Below are positions 1-7,457 of a DNA stretch of 18,799 nucleotides, one piece after another (positions within the stretch are counted from its first letter, which is position 1; every line of letters begins with the position of its first letter). Both the position numbers and the translations under genes were made by a program. A model generated the notes under the pieces. It searched no databases. It was not told where the DNA came from and saw nothing but the letters and a program-made list of their open reading frames with translations. Source of the stretch: Roseburia_C sp900315735 (GTDB lineage: Bacteria > Bacillota > Clostridia > Lachnospirales > Lachnospiraceae); the NCBI GenBank assembly GCA_052118425.1, contig JBQKHF010000048.1. One strand, given 5' to 3'.

Positions 1-31
1 TGGCTGGCAGAATAGCTGCCGGCCGTGGTCT

Positions 32-82
32 TGCAATTACCTACAAAATGCAGGTGCAACAACCTACAAAAACTTTTTGCAA
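32..82. repeat. 23-bp-spaced direct repeats (iteron-like)
   Basis: TGCAATTACCTACAAAA (32-48) and TGCAACAACCTACAAAA (55-71) are 17-base direct repeats with two mismatches, spaced 23 bases apart. A third TGCAA follows one period later (78-82), with more at 88-92 and 101-105. The periodicity and low complexity look like protein-binding DNA of the element backbone rather than coding sequence, although an open frame runs through it. The role (arm sites, iterons or operator) is not known. Confidence 0.5.
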
Positions 83-1349
83 TTTTATGCAAAAAAGGCT
101 TGCAAAAAACAGATTTTTAGTTTCGCTCTCTTGCGATTGTGATTCGGTATTTGCCATCTTTAAACTGCATAATGGCGATTTAAATGATAAAGGAATATAT
201 ATATATAATTTAGATGAAAATCCACAAAGAATGAAGAATGGGCGTTCAATTTATAGATTAAAAGGTAAATATGAGGAATTACCGTTCGAACTTCAAATAA
301 AAAGTAAAGTTGATTCAGCATGGGCTGATATAGAGCATATGTTGTTCTATAAGGATTATCAATTTTCATATATACAAAATACGAATCGAAATGTAATGAA
401 TAAAATAGGAGATTTGTTGGATCAGATTGACGGATTGATGATCCAGATAAGAGATAGTCAACAAAAATTTGAGGGAGAAAAGAGAGAACTTGAATTTAAT
501 CGTCGACTTGGAGAAAGATATAAAGAATTGCTCAAGAATGAAATTATATCGGTGAGTATACTAAGGGACTACCGTGCTGCTTTATTTGGTATATATTCTC
601 AATTTACTGCATCAGATAAGCGTCATATTGATGATAGGATGATGATGCCGGTAGATAGAGATACTTTTTTTGAATTTAAGTATCAAGAGGATTATCTAAA
701 TACCAATCAGGTTGCTAATTATAAAAAAATGTGTAGTAAAAGTATTGAATTGCTTTTGTTTGAACATATTTATTCTGATTGGCTTTTTGAAACAGCAGAG
801 CGTGGCCAAAAGTATATGGATGAAAAACTGTTTTCCAAATATTTTGAAAGATTGATTATCTCTGTGGTAATAGTTCAATTAAAGTTTTTAGTTGAAGCCA
901 ATATATATTCTGCTGATGAAATTAATAACTATGCGCGTTTTGTGTATGAAAAATTGTATAATATTATTAAGGGAAAAAAGATACCGATAGAAGATAAATT
1001 ATTTATTTTTGATAAAAATATTTTGCATATGTTTTTGTGCTTTTGGAAGAGTTTATCATCTCTTACAAATGAGTTGGATTTGTTTGAAGAGGAGGAAGAA
1101 GCCGAAAAGATTATTGCTTATATAATCGAATATTTGTGTAATAGTTCGATGCTTCCTGTGGATGAGTTAATTGCAGAAGAAGAACAATCAACATCTGAAG
1201 TGGTTAAAGGAATTATGTCTGCTGATTTTTTGGAGCGTATGAAAGATGAATATAGTAGATTAGAAAGAACTGAATCAGGAAAGAAATTGAAAAAGAATCT
1301 GATCGCAGATTTATTTGAGTTAGTAATAAAAAAGAAGCAAGGAGAATAA
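48..1349 (+). CDS. RelA/SpoT-domain alarmone synthetase-like protein, N-terminally truncated
   Basis: Residues about 20-105 match the C-terminal half of the RelA/SpoT nucleotidyltransferase fold. The clearest signature is E81-L-Q-I-K followed by W92-A-D-I-E-H97, the equivalent of ExQIRT..W..xEH in (p)ppGpp synthetases, preceded by a KNGRSIYRLKGKY stretch. The remaining ~320 residues are Lys/Glu-rich, probably helical, and unrecognised. The ATP-binding basic motif and the DxxGxR motif that should come before it are missing. The first ~25 codons lie over direct repeats and have no Shine-Dalgarno sequence. The frame stays open to the window edge, so the true start could lie further left. Family members make (p)ppGpp or related alarmones, or pyrophosphorylate tRNA as toxins. 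This copy may be inactive, or may be the remnant of a cassette cut at its left side. The stop overlaps the next start (TAATG), so it is cotranscribed with the DGQHR gene. Confidence 0.6.
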   Translation: MQVQQPTKTFCNFMQKRLAKNRFLVSLSCDCDSVFAIFKLHNGDLNDKGIYIYNLDENPQRMKNGRSIYRLKGKYEELPFELQIKSKVDSAWADIEHMLFYKDYQFSYIQNTNRNVMNKIGDLLDQIDGLMIQIRDSQQKFEGEKRELEFNRRLGERYKELLKNEIISVSILRDYRAALFGIYSQFTASDKRHIDDRMMMPVDRDTFFEFKYQEDYLNTNQVANYKKMCSKSIELLLFEHIYSDWLFETAERGQKYMDEKLFSKYFERLIISVVIVQLKFLVEANIYSADEINNYARFVYEKLYNIIKGKKIPIEDKLFIFDKNILHMFLCFWKSLSSLTNELDLFEEEEEAEKIIAYIIEYLCNSSMLPVDELIAEEEQSTSEVVKGIMSADFLERMKDEYSRLERTESGKKLKKNLIADLFELVIKKKQGE

Positions 1350-2503
1350 TGGTAATGAGTGAATATTTTGGAATTAAGTATAAGCAAGAAGAACAATCAT
1401 ATATTTCATTTATTTGTCCAATCTCATATGTTATTGAAAACAGCGAAGTTTTAGTATATGGTGTTGATCCTAAGTATGGTTATCAGAGACGTCCGAGAAG
1501 GGATCATTATTTGAAAATTGCAAAAAATCTGCAAGAAGAACATGGCTTAGTAACTCCGAATTCGATAATTTTGGGATTGAACATTAATGATTTAGAGAAC
1601 TTGTTTGAGGTTGAAACAATAGGTAAAAATGAGCATGAAGAAATTGTTAAATTAGTGCCTAAAACCGATGATAATGGCATAAAATTTAGAATTATAGATG
1701 GTCAGCATCGAATTGAGGGATTTAGGGAAGCGATAAAAAATTCTTCTGGAGATGAAAAAAGTAAGCTCGAGGGGTATAGTGCAAATGTAATTGTAATGCT
1801 ATTGGATGAGAAAAATCGTCTTCCAGAGGTTCGGGTTTTCTGTGACATAAATTCCAAGGCAAAACCAATTAAAATGGATTTAACATACTTGGCAGAATAT
1901 CAATATGCCTTATTAGAGAGACCATCAGAGATTAATACTAGTAATTATTTTCTTACAACAGTGCTTAAATTGTTAAATGAAGGAACAAAATGCGTAGGCT
2001 GGATGAACGGTATTATCATTGAAATTAATGCACAGAACAAAGTGGGATGTGTAGGATTTAAAAGTTTTCTAAAGACAATAGAGCCATTATATGGATATTT
2101 TATGAAAGATGTAACTCTCCTGGAGGAGATGTCGTTTGAAGAGAAAGTGCAAATACTTAATGAAAGAGCGGAAGTTGTGTATGAAGAGTTGTCAAGGTGT
2201 TGGAATTTAGTATTTGATAAGTGGGATTTGTTAGAAGAAAGATGGATTTCTGCAAATGAAGAAAACTATCAAATATATTATAATAATGATTACTATCTGC
2301 AAAAAACAATGGGTGTAGTTGCTGTTAATAAAATAATAGTAAATTGTTATTTAAATGGAGACGGATACGGTACATTTGTTGATATAATTAGCAAAAGTGC
2401 TCTAACAGTAGATGATTGGAGAACAAATGGAAAATTTGCAGGACTTAATTCAATGTCAGGGGCAAACCAGATTGAAAAGACAATAAGAGAATACGTGAAG
2501 TGA
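1349..2503 (+). CDS. DGQHR-domain protein (DndB-related superfamily)
   Basis: The protein carries the name-giving motif IIDGQHRIEGF (D117-G-Q-H-R121), preceded by a PNSIILGLN stretch typical of this superfamily. DndB, the regulator of DNA phosphorothioation, is the best-known relative. Other DGQHR proteins sit in defence islands with unknown biochemistry. At 384 residues it has the usual length for the family. The start overlaps the preceding stop by one base. An AAGGAGA sequence at 1339-1345 could serve the ATG at 1349 or, with longer spacing, the ATG at 1355. No dnd or ssp modification genes are visible, so a phosphorothioation role is not supported here. Its setting between an alarmone-synthetase-like gene and a Shedu-like nuclease gene suggests it is part of a defence cassette, perhaps as sensor or control subunit; that is inference. 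Confidence 0.75.
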   Translation: MVMSEYFGIKYKQEEQSYISFICPISYVIENSEVLVYGVDPKYGYQRRPRRDHYLKIAKNLQEEHGLVTPNSIILGLNINDLENLFEVETIGKNEHEEIVKLVPKTDDNGIKFRIIDGQHRIEGFREAIKNSSGDEKSKLEGYSANVIVMLLDEKNRLPEVRVFCDINSKAKPIKMDLTYLAEYQYALLERPSEINTSNYFLTTVLKLLNEGTKCVGWMNGIIIEINAQNKVGCVGFKSFLKTIEPLYGYFMKDVTLLEEMSFEEKVQILNERAEVVYEELSRCWNLVFDKWDLLEERWISANEENYQIYYNNDYYLQKTMGVVAVNKIIVNCYLNGDGYGTFVDIISKSALTVDDWRTNGKFAGLNSMSGANQIEKTIREYVK

Positions 2504-2594
2504 TATGCTATAAAAAGAGTTATTTTCTATAATGAGATATTAGTTGATTGTGGGACTAATATAGAGTACAGCTAGGATTTCATGGGGAGTTACA

Positions 2595-3791
2595 ATGGAC
2601 AAAAGATTGTATGCAGCAGCAATAGACCATTTAGACCAAAATGGATATGAAGAGTTGTTTTATTATTTGCTTAAAAAAACAGAAACATTTTGCGGGTGTA
2701 AAAGACTTGAAGATATTGATGAAAGGATAATTGAAAATCCGCCGGAGCGTTTTTCACAAACAGCAGAGACCTTTTTTCTGACCTATTTTCCATATTCTTT
2801 ATATAAGGATTTTACGTTAGACTCTCTAAATCTTAAGGAATTGAAAATGTTAGTAGAGAGTTACTTTAAAAAACGAAGATATGATTTGTGGTTACCAATA
2901 GATGGAACAGCTATTTATTCTATAAGTAATTATGATAGTAGTAAATTGGGGATTTCAGATGATGAGTTGTTACAGTATTATACAAAGCAATTGTCTTCAG
3001 TGGTTTCTGGATCGGATATAGTTGGTATTGGAAATATCAATACGCTTATAAATGCTTCTAATGACTCTCAAAATGATTATGGTAAGTTAATTGAAAAGTT
3101 TTTTGTTGAAAGAGATGATGGCATTTGTATAAGCTTTTCAGAGGATAAGGTAGTGGCATCTCATTATATTTTTGAACGAGAGTTTGATGGAATGATTCAG
3201 CCATCTCATACATTTGTGCATCCGGTAATCAAAAAAATCAACGAAACGGATGCGATATTAAAGGAATTTAATGACCTGATAAATAGTGATTGTAAAGAAT
3301 CTGTTTTAGAAGAATTTTTGAGAGAACATTATAAATTAATATTTGGTGACAACTATGATTCAATTTCAACTCAGATTTGGCTTGATTTTCCAGAATTTGA
3401 TGTAGGAAATAGAGAGCGCAGGGCTGATATCATGATGCGGAACTCTATTTCAGATGATTGGGAAATCTTTGAATTAAAGCGCTCAAATGTAAGACTTACA
3501 AAGACAATTTCAGATGTTCCTATGTTTGTATCAAAGGTAAATGATGCTATTATGCAATTAAAAAATTACAAAAAAATATTACAACAAGATTCTGTAAAAA
3601 AAGCATTTGAAAATAGGGGTATACAATATTATAACCCAGAGATTAATTTGGTGATTGGAAGGAGAAAAGATATTCCAATTTGTCAGTGGAGAAGTTTAAT
3701 AGAGGAACATGATAGAATGAAAATTCTTACGTATGATGATTTATATAAGCAAGCTCAATATAGAGTTAATGCACTTAAAAAGTTGTTATAA
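2595..3791 (+). CDS. Shedu-like DUF4263 nuclease (SduA family)
   Basis: The C-terminal ~160 residues match the Shedu/DUF4263 PD-(D/E)XK nuclease domain. They include LREHYKLIFG, then R276-A-D278, E293-L-K295 as the catalytic D...ExK, a helix with QLKNYKKIL, the NLVIGRRKD strand and the closing ILTYDDLYKQA. Single-protein Shedu systems protect bacteria from phages. Their N-terminal halves vary and are thought to sense infection. Here the ~235-residue N-terminal region is unrecognised. The start has a GGGGAG ribosome site at 2584-2589, six bases upstream. A 91-base gap separates it from the DGQHR gene and contains a TATAAT at 2528-2533 without a convincing -35, so it may be part of the same operon or have its own weak promoter. 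All nuclease residues are present, so it is probably functional. Confidence 0.85.
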   Translation: MDKRLYAAAIDHLDQNGYEELFYYLLKKTETFCGCKRLEDIDERIIENPPERFSQTAETFFLTYFPYSLYKDFTLDSLNLKELKMLVESYFKKRRYDLWLPIDGTAIYSISNYDSSKLGISDDELLQYYTKQLSSVVSGSDIVGIGNINTLINASNDSQNDYGKLIEKFFVERDDGICISFSEDKVVASHYIFEREFDGMIQPSHTFVHPVIKKINETDAILKEFNDLINSDCKESVLEEFLREHYKLIFGDNYDSISTQIWLDFPEFDVGNRERRADIMMRNSISDDWEIFELKRSNVRLTKTISDVPMFVSKVNDAIMQLKNYKKILQQDSVKKAFENRGIQYYNPEINLVIGRRKDIPICQWRSLIEEHDRMKILTYDDLYKQAQYRVNALKKLL

Positions 3792-3911
3792 TTGAAAGGT
3801 AATACATTTCTTAGAATACTAAAGAATAACTTTTGATCCCGGGGGACCAAAAGGGTCCAATCAAGGGTTATAGGGGATACCCTAAAGCAAACGACATAGG
3901 AGTTTGGGAGT

Positions 3912-4102
3912 GTCAACGCAGTTGAAATTGCAACTTTAGGCGTATCCTGTTATTCATATTTTAGTAGTATGGTCAACGGTCATGACACTTGACCAAAATG
4001 CTTGGAAACTGCATAAAATCAAGGAATATTAGAGGTCAACACGATTGACCTCTATTTTTTTATGGTCAATTGCATTGACACTTTTTGTCAACGTGATTGA
4101 CC
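3912..4102. repeat. GGTCAA-N5-TTGACC dyad array
   Basis: Three closely spaced dyads share the form GGTCAA-N5-TTGACC: 4034-4050 (inside a perfect 9-bp extension), 4064-4080 (right arm TTGACA) and 4086-4102 (left arm TGTCAA). Two looser copies lie upstream: TCAAC-GCA-GTTGA (3913-3925) and GGTCAA-N12-TTGACC (3971-3994), which encloses the palindrome GTCATGAC. Each half-site can bind one subunit of a dimer. They may be iterons for the RepA-like initiator or operators of a regulator encoded elsewhere on the element. Confidence 0.65.
4031..4060 (+). terminator. Terminator-like hairpin in the dyad array
   Basis: AGAGGTCAA (4031-4039) pairs perfectly with TTGACCTCT (4045-4053) around the loop CACGA, followed by ATTTTTTT. 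The geometry is that of an intrinsic terminator, which would end leftward-origin transcripts from the Shedu gene. The same dyad belongs to the GGTCAA array, so it may instead be, or also be, a protein-binding site. Confidence 0.45.
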
Positions 4103-4153
4103 ATATTCTATTTACGATTTTTGAAAAAATTTTGAAGATTTTTTGTAATCAGC

Positions 4154-4235
4154 TTTTTCGAACCCTAAGTACTTATTGAGAAACAAAAAGAGAACTTATA
4201 AAAACTTATGAGTTCATCGGGTTCGAGAAAGGAGG
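4154..4235 (+). promoter_or_regulatory. Inverted repeat abutting the repA ribosome site
   Basis: TTTTTCGAACCC (4154-4165) can pair with GGGTTCGAGAAA (4219-4230), 11 of 12 positions, enclosing about 53 bases. The right arm runs directly into AAAGGAGG (4228-4235), the ribosome site of the repA-like gene. In the transcript this stem could limit ribosome access, a plausible way to keep initiator levels low. Confidence 0.4.
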
Positions 4236-4245
4236 ATTTTTATAG

Positions 4246-4728
4246 ATGAGCATGTATATGTATCAACATACGAAGCTTCCATCATACTTACCGATGCCAA
4301 GATTCCTTATGAATCTTCCTATCAGTAATACTGCCAAACTGCTTTACACTCAGTTTCTTGGGAAAGCGCAGTTGTCACAAAAGAATTCATGGGTGGATAG
4401 TCAGGGCAGAGTGTATTTTATCTATCCTATCCATCAAATAGCGGTGGATATGAATAAGAGCGAAACAACGATTAAAGATGTGATGAGGGAATTGGTGACG
4501 GCGCAGTTACTGGAGAAAAATCCGGAGGGACGAGGGCGACCAAATCGGTTATACATTTTATTTCCGGATATGGAACTAGGTCAGAAATCAGACGTCGGAA
4601 AACCGACACCTCTAGGTCAGAAAACTGACTCAAATTATGGCGGAAAATCGACTACAAGTAAATATAAAAGTAAAAATACAAGTAATCTTCTAAGAGATTA
4701 TGACTATGAAGAGGAGGAGAGTTTTTAG
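4246..4728 (+). CDS. repA: RepA_N-type replication initiator protein
   Basis: This matches the RepA N-terminal family found in Firmicutes plasmids and integrative elements: KLPSYLPMPRFLMNLPISNTAKLLYTQ-type opening (residues about 10-38), then a winged-helix region with HQIAVDMNKSETTIKDVMREL (about 65-87) and LLEKNPEGRGRPNRLYIL as the wing. At 160 residues it is a single-domain version; full plasmid initiators have an extra C-terminal domain. The tail is Ser/Lys-rich and ends in DYDYEEEE. A strong AAAGGAGG lies 10 bases before the ATG. It opens a compact cluster with the DnaC-like gene (two bases between them), excisionase and integrase. The usual reading is that it starts replication of the excised circle, loading helicase with the help of the next gene product. 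Confidence 0.8.
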   Translation: MSMYMYQHTKLPSYLPMPRFLMNLPISNTAKLLYTQFLGKAQLSQKNSWVDSQGRVYFIYPIHQIAVDMNKSETTIKDVMRELVTAQLLEKNPEGRGRPNRLYILFPDMELGQKSDVGKPTPLGQKTDSNYGGKSTTSKYKSKNTSNLLRDYDYEEEESF

Positions 4729-4730
4729 TT

Positions 4731-5540
4731 ATGGATAAAGAAAGAGAAATTTATATAGGTGAAAATGGTTTAGAGCATTGCTCTGTATGTAAGGAACCGA
4801 TAGAAGAATTCTTTCCGGACAATGTACAAAAGTTGTTTGGAAGAAAGAAACATCCAAGATTCTGTGCTTGTCGAAGAGCAGAGCACGAGAGAGAGGAATG
4901 TGAGCGTAAGGAACGGGAACATCAGCAAGAGGTTGAGAAGAATACGGCGATTTGCTTTCCGGAACGTGCTATGAGAGAGTGGAACATTGCTAATGATGAT
5001 GGTTCTAATCCGTATATGAAATATGCAAAGCAGTACGTGGAACATTGGGATGAGGTGAAGAAGAAAGGCATGGGTATGCTTCTGTGGGGCGATGTAGGAA
5101 CCGGAAAAAGCTATATGGCTGCCTGTATTGCCAATGCGTTGCTTGAACAGGAGAAGAGAGTTCTGATGACGAACTTTACAACTATTAGTAATGGAGTCTT
5201 TGCAGCCATAGATAAGAATGATTACATAGAATCGGTTTGTGCATATGACTTACTTATCTTGGATGATTTGGGTTCGGAACGAAGCTCTGGGTTTGTGGTA
5301 GAAAATGTCTTTTCTGTACTTGATAGAAGAGTTTGCTCTGGTAAGCCAATGATTATTACAACGAATCTGACTGTAAAGGAAATGCGAGAAACACAGAACC
5401 TTGATTATAAGAGAATCTACGATAGAGTGCTTGGCAGTTGTCAGCCCATCTGTATCAAGGGCGAGAGCCATCGTAGAGAAAAAGGAAACCAAAATAAAAG
5501 AGTTTTTGAACAGATTTTTCGTGAAGAAGAATCGGAATAG
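4731..5540 (+). CDS. DnaC/IstB-like AAA+ ATPase (helicase loader type)
   Basis: This has a cysteine-bearing N-terminus (CSVCKEPIEEFF then CACRR), a charged coiled stretch around residues 48-70, then an AAA+ core: Walker A GDVGTGKS near residue 118-125 and Walker B LLILDDLGSE near 175-184, followed by the sensor-1-like MIITTNLT. Length (269 residues) and order match DnaC/DnaI-like loaders encoded beside RepA_N initiators on integrative elements. IstB transposition helpers share the fold, but no IstA transposase is present. The ribosome site lies in the GAGGAGGAGAG at the end of repA. It likely loads replicative helicase at the element origin during conjugative or episomal replication. Confidence 0.85.
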   Translation: MDKEREIYIGENGLEHCSVCKEPIEEFFPDNVQKLFGRKKHPRFCACRRAEHEREECERKEREHQQEVEKNTAICFPERAMREWNIANDDGSNPYMKYAKQYVEHWDEVKKKGMGMLLWGDVGTGKSYMAACIANALLEQEKRVLMTNFTTISNGVFAAIDKNDYIESVCAYDLLILDDLGSERSSGFVVENVFSVLDRRVCSGKPMIITTNLTVKEMRETQNLDYKRIYDRVLGSCQPICIKGESHRREKGNQNKRVFEQIFREEESE

Positions 5541-5549
5541 GAGGTGTGG

Positions 5550-5756
5550 ATGAATACTACTTACAATATTCCCGTATGGGAAAAATATACTTTGAGCATT
5601 GAAGAAGCGGCAGCATATTTCCGTATTGGGGAACATAAGCTACGTAATCTTATCAACGAGAATAAGAACGCAGATTACCTTCTTTGGAACGGAAATCGTG
5701 TTCAAATTAAAAGAGCAAAATTTGAGAAATATGTTGATAGCTTGGAAGCTATTTAA
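5550..5756 (+). CDS. xis: Tn916-type excisionase
   Basis: This is a 68-residue protein with the winged-helix pattern of Tn916 Xis: VWEKYTLSIEEAAAYFRIGE (residues about 9-28), then KLRNLINENKNADYLLWNGN and a basic RVQIKRAKFEKYV end. The start chosen is ATG 5550, because AGGAGG at 5539-5544 sits five bases before it; the upstream in-frame GTG at 5544 overlaps that ribosome site. Length agrees with the family (about 67 residues). Excisionases bend DNA at element ends and steer the integrase toward excision. It lies between the DnaC-like gene and int, the standard order. Confidence 0.9.
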   Translation: MNTTYNIPVWEKYTLSIEEAAAYFRIGEHKLRNLINENKNADYLLWNGNRVQIKRAKFEKYVDSLEAI

Positions 5757-5776
5757 GGAAATGTAACAGGGCTTTT

Positions 5777-5810
5777 GGTATAAATATCATCTCAAATCGG
5801 TGGTATAAAT
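5777..5810 (+). repeat. Two GGTATAAAT arm-type sites between xis and int
   Basis: GGTATAAAT occurs at 5777-5785 and 5802-5810 in direct orientation, 25 bases apart. The same nonamer recurs downstream of int. It fits arm-type (N-terminal domain) binding sites of a Tn916-like integrase, or a site where the integrase represses its own gene. Confidence 0.55.
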
Positions 5811-5846
5811 TTTGCAGAAAGCCAGAGAAATATAGAAAAATCTAAG

Positions 5847-5884
5847 GAGCTATGATATATTAACTGTAAGCCATGTCACAGCTC
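5847..5884 (+). promoter_or_regulatory. Hairpin before the int ribosome site
   Basis: GAGCTATGA (5847-5855) pairs with TCACAGCTC (5876-5884), with one G-U pair, just ahead of the AAAGGAG ribosome site of int at 5889-5895. It could modulate int translation. No uridine run follows, so it is not a terminator. Confidence 0.3.
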
Positions 5885-5902
5885 TTTGAAAGGAGAATGA
5901 TT

Positions 5903-7111
5903 ATGAGTAATACAAAGAGACGTGACAATAAAGGTAGAGTACTTCAAATAGGAGAAAATCAGTTGGATGATGGACGTTATGCGTACCGTTATACAACCCC
6001 ATTTGGTCAGAGGAAAACGGTTTACAGTTGGCGGTTGACTGCTTCGGACCCTATGCCGGCAGGAAAGCGCAAAGATAAATCCTTAAGAGAAAAAATTAAG
6101 GATATTGAGAAAAAACTAAGATTAGAAATCTGTTGTGAGAACATTACGGTTTGTGAGTTGGTAGAGAAATATCTAATGACGAAGACCGGAGTGAAACACA
6201 GTACTCGTACCGGGTACAAATTTGTGCAAAATATTTTGGCGAAGGAACCCTTTGGACAAAGGAAGATTGCAAGTATCAAAACATCAGATGCAAAGATTTT
6301 TCTGATTAAAATGCAGGAAGCAGGCAGAGGCTACAGCACAATTCATACAGTGCGAGGAGTTCTTCGTCCTGCATTTCAGATGGCGGCAGATGATGACATG
6401 ATAGTCAAGAATCCTTTCCAGTTTGAACTTCACACAGTAGTGGTGAATGACAGTGTCAAAAGGGATGCACTCACAAGAGAACAGGAGAGAAAATTCCTAC
6501 AGTTTATTTTGGAGGATGACCATTATAGTCAGTATTATGATGCGTTTTATATCTTGTTCAAGACCGGGCTTCGTATCAGTGAGTTTTGTGGTTTGACGAT
6601 TAAGGACATTGATTTTAAGAAGAAAGTCATCAAGGTCAATCATCAGCTTCAGCGCACCAGTGATATGAGGTATATCTGCGAGAAAACGAAAACAGAGAAT
6701 GGTGTTCGTGAGGTTCCTATGACACCGGATGTAATGGCTGCATTCAAACGAATTATCAAGATGCGTCCAAAACCAAAGATTGAGCCGATTGTAGACGGGT
6801 ATTCAGGATTTCTATTCTTAGACAAGAACGGTAAACCGAGGGTAGCATTGCACTGGGAGAAATACTTCCAGCTTTCTGTTGCAAAGTATAATAAGATTTA
6901 TCGTGTGCAGTTGCCGAAGATTACGCCACATGTATGCAGACATACGTTTTGTACGAACATGGCAAAGTCTGGTATGAATCCAAAGGTATTGCAGTATATC
7001 ATGGGACATGGGGATATTTCCGTAACACTTGATACATATACGCATATCAAATCGGAGGATGCAATTGCAGAGATGGAAAGACTTGATTACCTGGCAACAA
7101 AGGAAGCATAA
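5903..7111 (+). CDS. int: Tn916-type tyrosine integrase
   Basis: With the start at ATG 5903 (AAAGGAG seven bases upstream), the protein has 402 residues, close to Tn916 Int (405). It has an N-terminal arm-binding domain (YAYRYTTPFGQRKTVYSWRL), a core-binding SAM-like domain (about residues 80-180) and a catalytic domain. The catalytic domain has R224 in TGLRISEF, H343-V-C-R346, the MGHGDISVT motif and the nucleophile in LDTYTH at Y379, the position used by Tn916 Int. The longer in-frame start at 5873 has no ribosome site. It catalyses integration and, with Xis, excision of the element. All catalytic residues are present, so it should be active. A 7-bp dyad (TGGCAAC/GTTGCCA) spans its stop codon. 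Confidence 0.95.
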   Translation: MSNTKRRDNKGRVLQIGENQLDDGRYAYRYTTPFGQRKTVYSWRLTASDPMPAGKRKDKSLREKIKDIEKKLRLEICCENITVCELVEKYLMTKTGVKHSTRTGYKFVQNILAKEPFGQRKIASIKTSDAKIFLIKMQEAGRGYSTIHTVRGVLRPAFQMAADDDMIVKNPFQFELHTVVVNDSVKRDALTREQERKFLQFILEDDHYSQYYDAFYILFKTGLRISEFCGLTIKDIDFKKKVIKVNHQLQRTSDMRYICEKTKTENGVREVPMTPDVMAAFKRIIKMRPKPKIEPIVDGYSGFLFLDKNGKPRVALHWEKYFQLSVAKYNKIYRVQLPKITPHVCRHTFCTNMAKSGMNPKVLQYIMGHGDISVTLDTYTHIKSEDAIAEMERLDYLATKEA

Positions 7112-7141
7112 AAAGCAAGTTGCCATATGTGGTAAAAACGT

Positions 7142-7299
7142 GGTATAAATTCATGGTTTTGGGGCTTGAAAATAAGCGTTTTTGGTGTGTTAATATGCCA
7201 TGGGACGTCTCACAAAGCCAGTGTTTATGCGGACTTGCGAAATTTATACCGGCAAAATTTACTGGTATAAATTTTTGAAAATATACCAATTTTTATACC
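7142..7299. repeat. Cluster of GGTATAAAT arm-type sites downstream of int
   Basis: GGTATAAAT occurs at 7142-7150 and 7264-7272. Its reverse complement ATTTATACC is at 7242-7250, with a one-mismatch copy TTTTATACC at 7291-7299. Another exact inverted copy lies beyond the putative junction at 7521-7529, after a TTTACACC at 7511-7518. Clustered arm sites at the integrase end are expected for this recombinase family. Confidence 0.55.
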
Positions 7300-7409
7300 A
7301 CTTGACCGAGAAAACATGCCCTATTTTGAGAAAAAATGAGAAAACAGCAAAAATAAGAAAAACTCCACAAACCCAGTATTTATGGGCTTTTGAAAGGATT
7401 TGAAAACTT

Positions 7410-7457
7410 ATGAAAGAAAAGATAAAAGTCCTCATGGTTTGCCACGGCAGTATTTAA
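7410..7457 (+). pseudogene. 5' fragment of a LMW protein tyrosine phosphatase gene
   Basis: A 15-codon frame reads MKEKIKVLMVCHGSI and stops. It matches the P-loop start of low-molecular-weight phosphatases (IKVLFICLGNI in the intact copy at 11180). The match covers IKVL-x-x-C-x-G-x-I and then ends where the CxxxxxR loop would continue. AAAGGA lies at 7393-7398. The simplest reading is a gene start carried on, or left at, an element end after integration into the phosphatase gene. Confidence 0.6.
7446..7454. other. Putative attachment-site junction between two elements
   Basis: The phosphatase-like reading frame is lost right after GGCA (7446-7449). In the intact gene the same codons read GGCA-ACATC-TGCC (11207-11219), a short inverted repeat suited to a tyrosine recombinase core. 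I infer that crossover occurred in this block, so that left of it is the int-bearing element and right of it a second element. Exact bases are not determinable from one window. Confidence 0.4.

Larger units (their letters stand above)
3792..4245 (+). other. Intergenic control/origin-like region before repA
   Basis: No gene is visible in this 454-base stretch. It holds two short GC-containing dyads at about 3844-3892 (GGACC..GGTCC and AGGGT..ACCCT), the GGTCAA dyad array listed separately, an A/T-rich stretch around 4103-4150, and a hairpin touching the repA ribosome site. Such a layout before a RepA_N-type initiator gene would suit a replication origin and copy control of an integrative element. 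Function is inferred from position only. Confidence 0.4.

Noticed and set aside
3912..4102. Possible CRISPR-like repeat array
   Set aside because: The repeats are short dyads with 5-base centres and irregular spacing, without unique spacers or cas genes.
3792..4245. Origin of transfer (oriT)
   Set aside because: No relaxase gene is in the window, and I see no nic-like motif I can name; a replication or control region is the safer label.
5873..5902. Longer N-terminus of the integrase
   Set aside because: The ATG at 5873 lacks a ribosome site, and the extension covers the real AAAGGAG; the shorter form puts the catalytic Tyr at 379 as in Tn916.
7092..7125. TGGCAAC/GTTGCCA dyad as int terminator
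   Set aside because: The stem starts before the stop codon, the loop is 20 bases and no uridine run follows.
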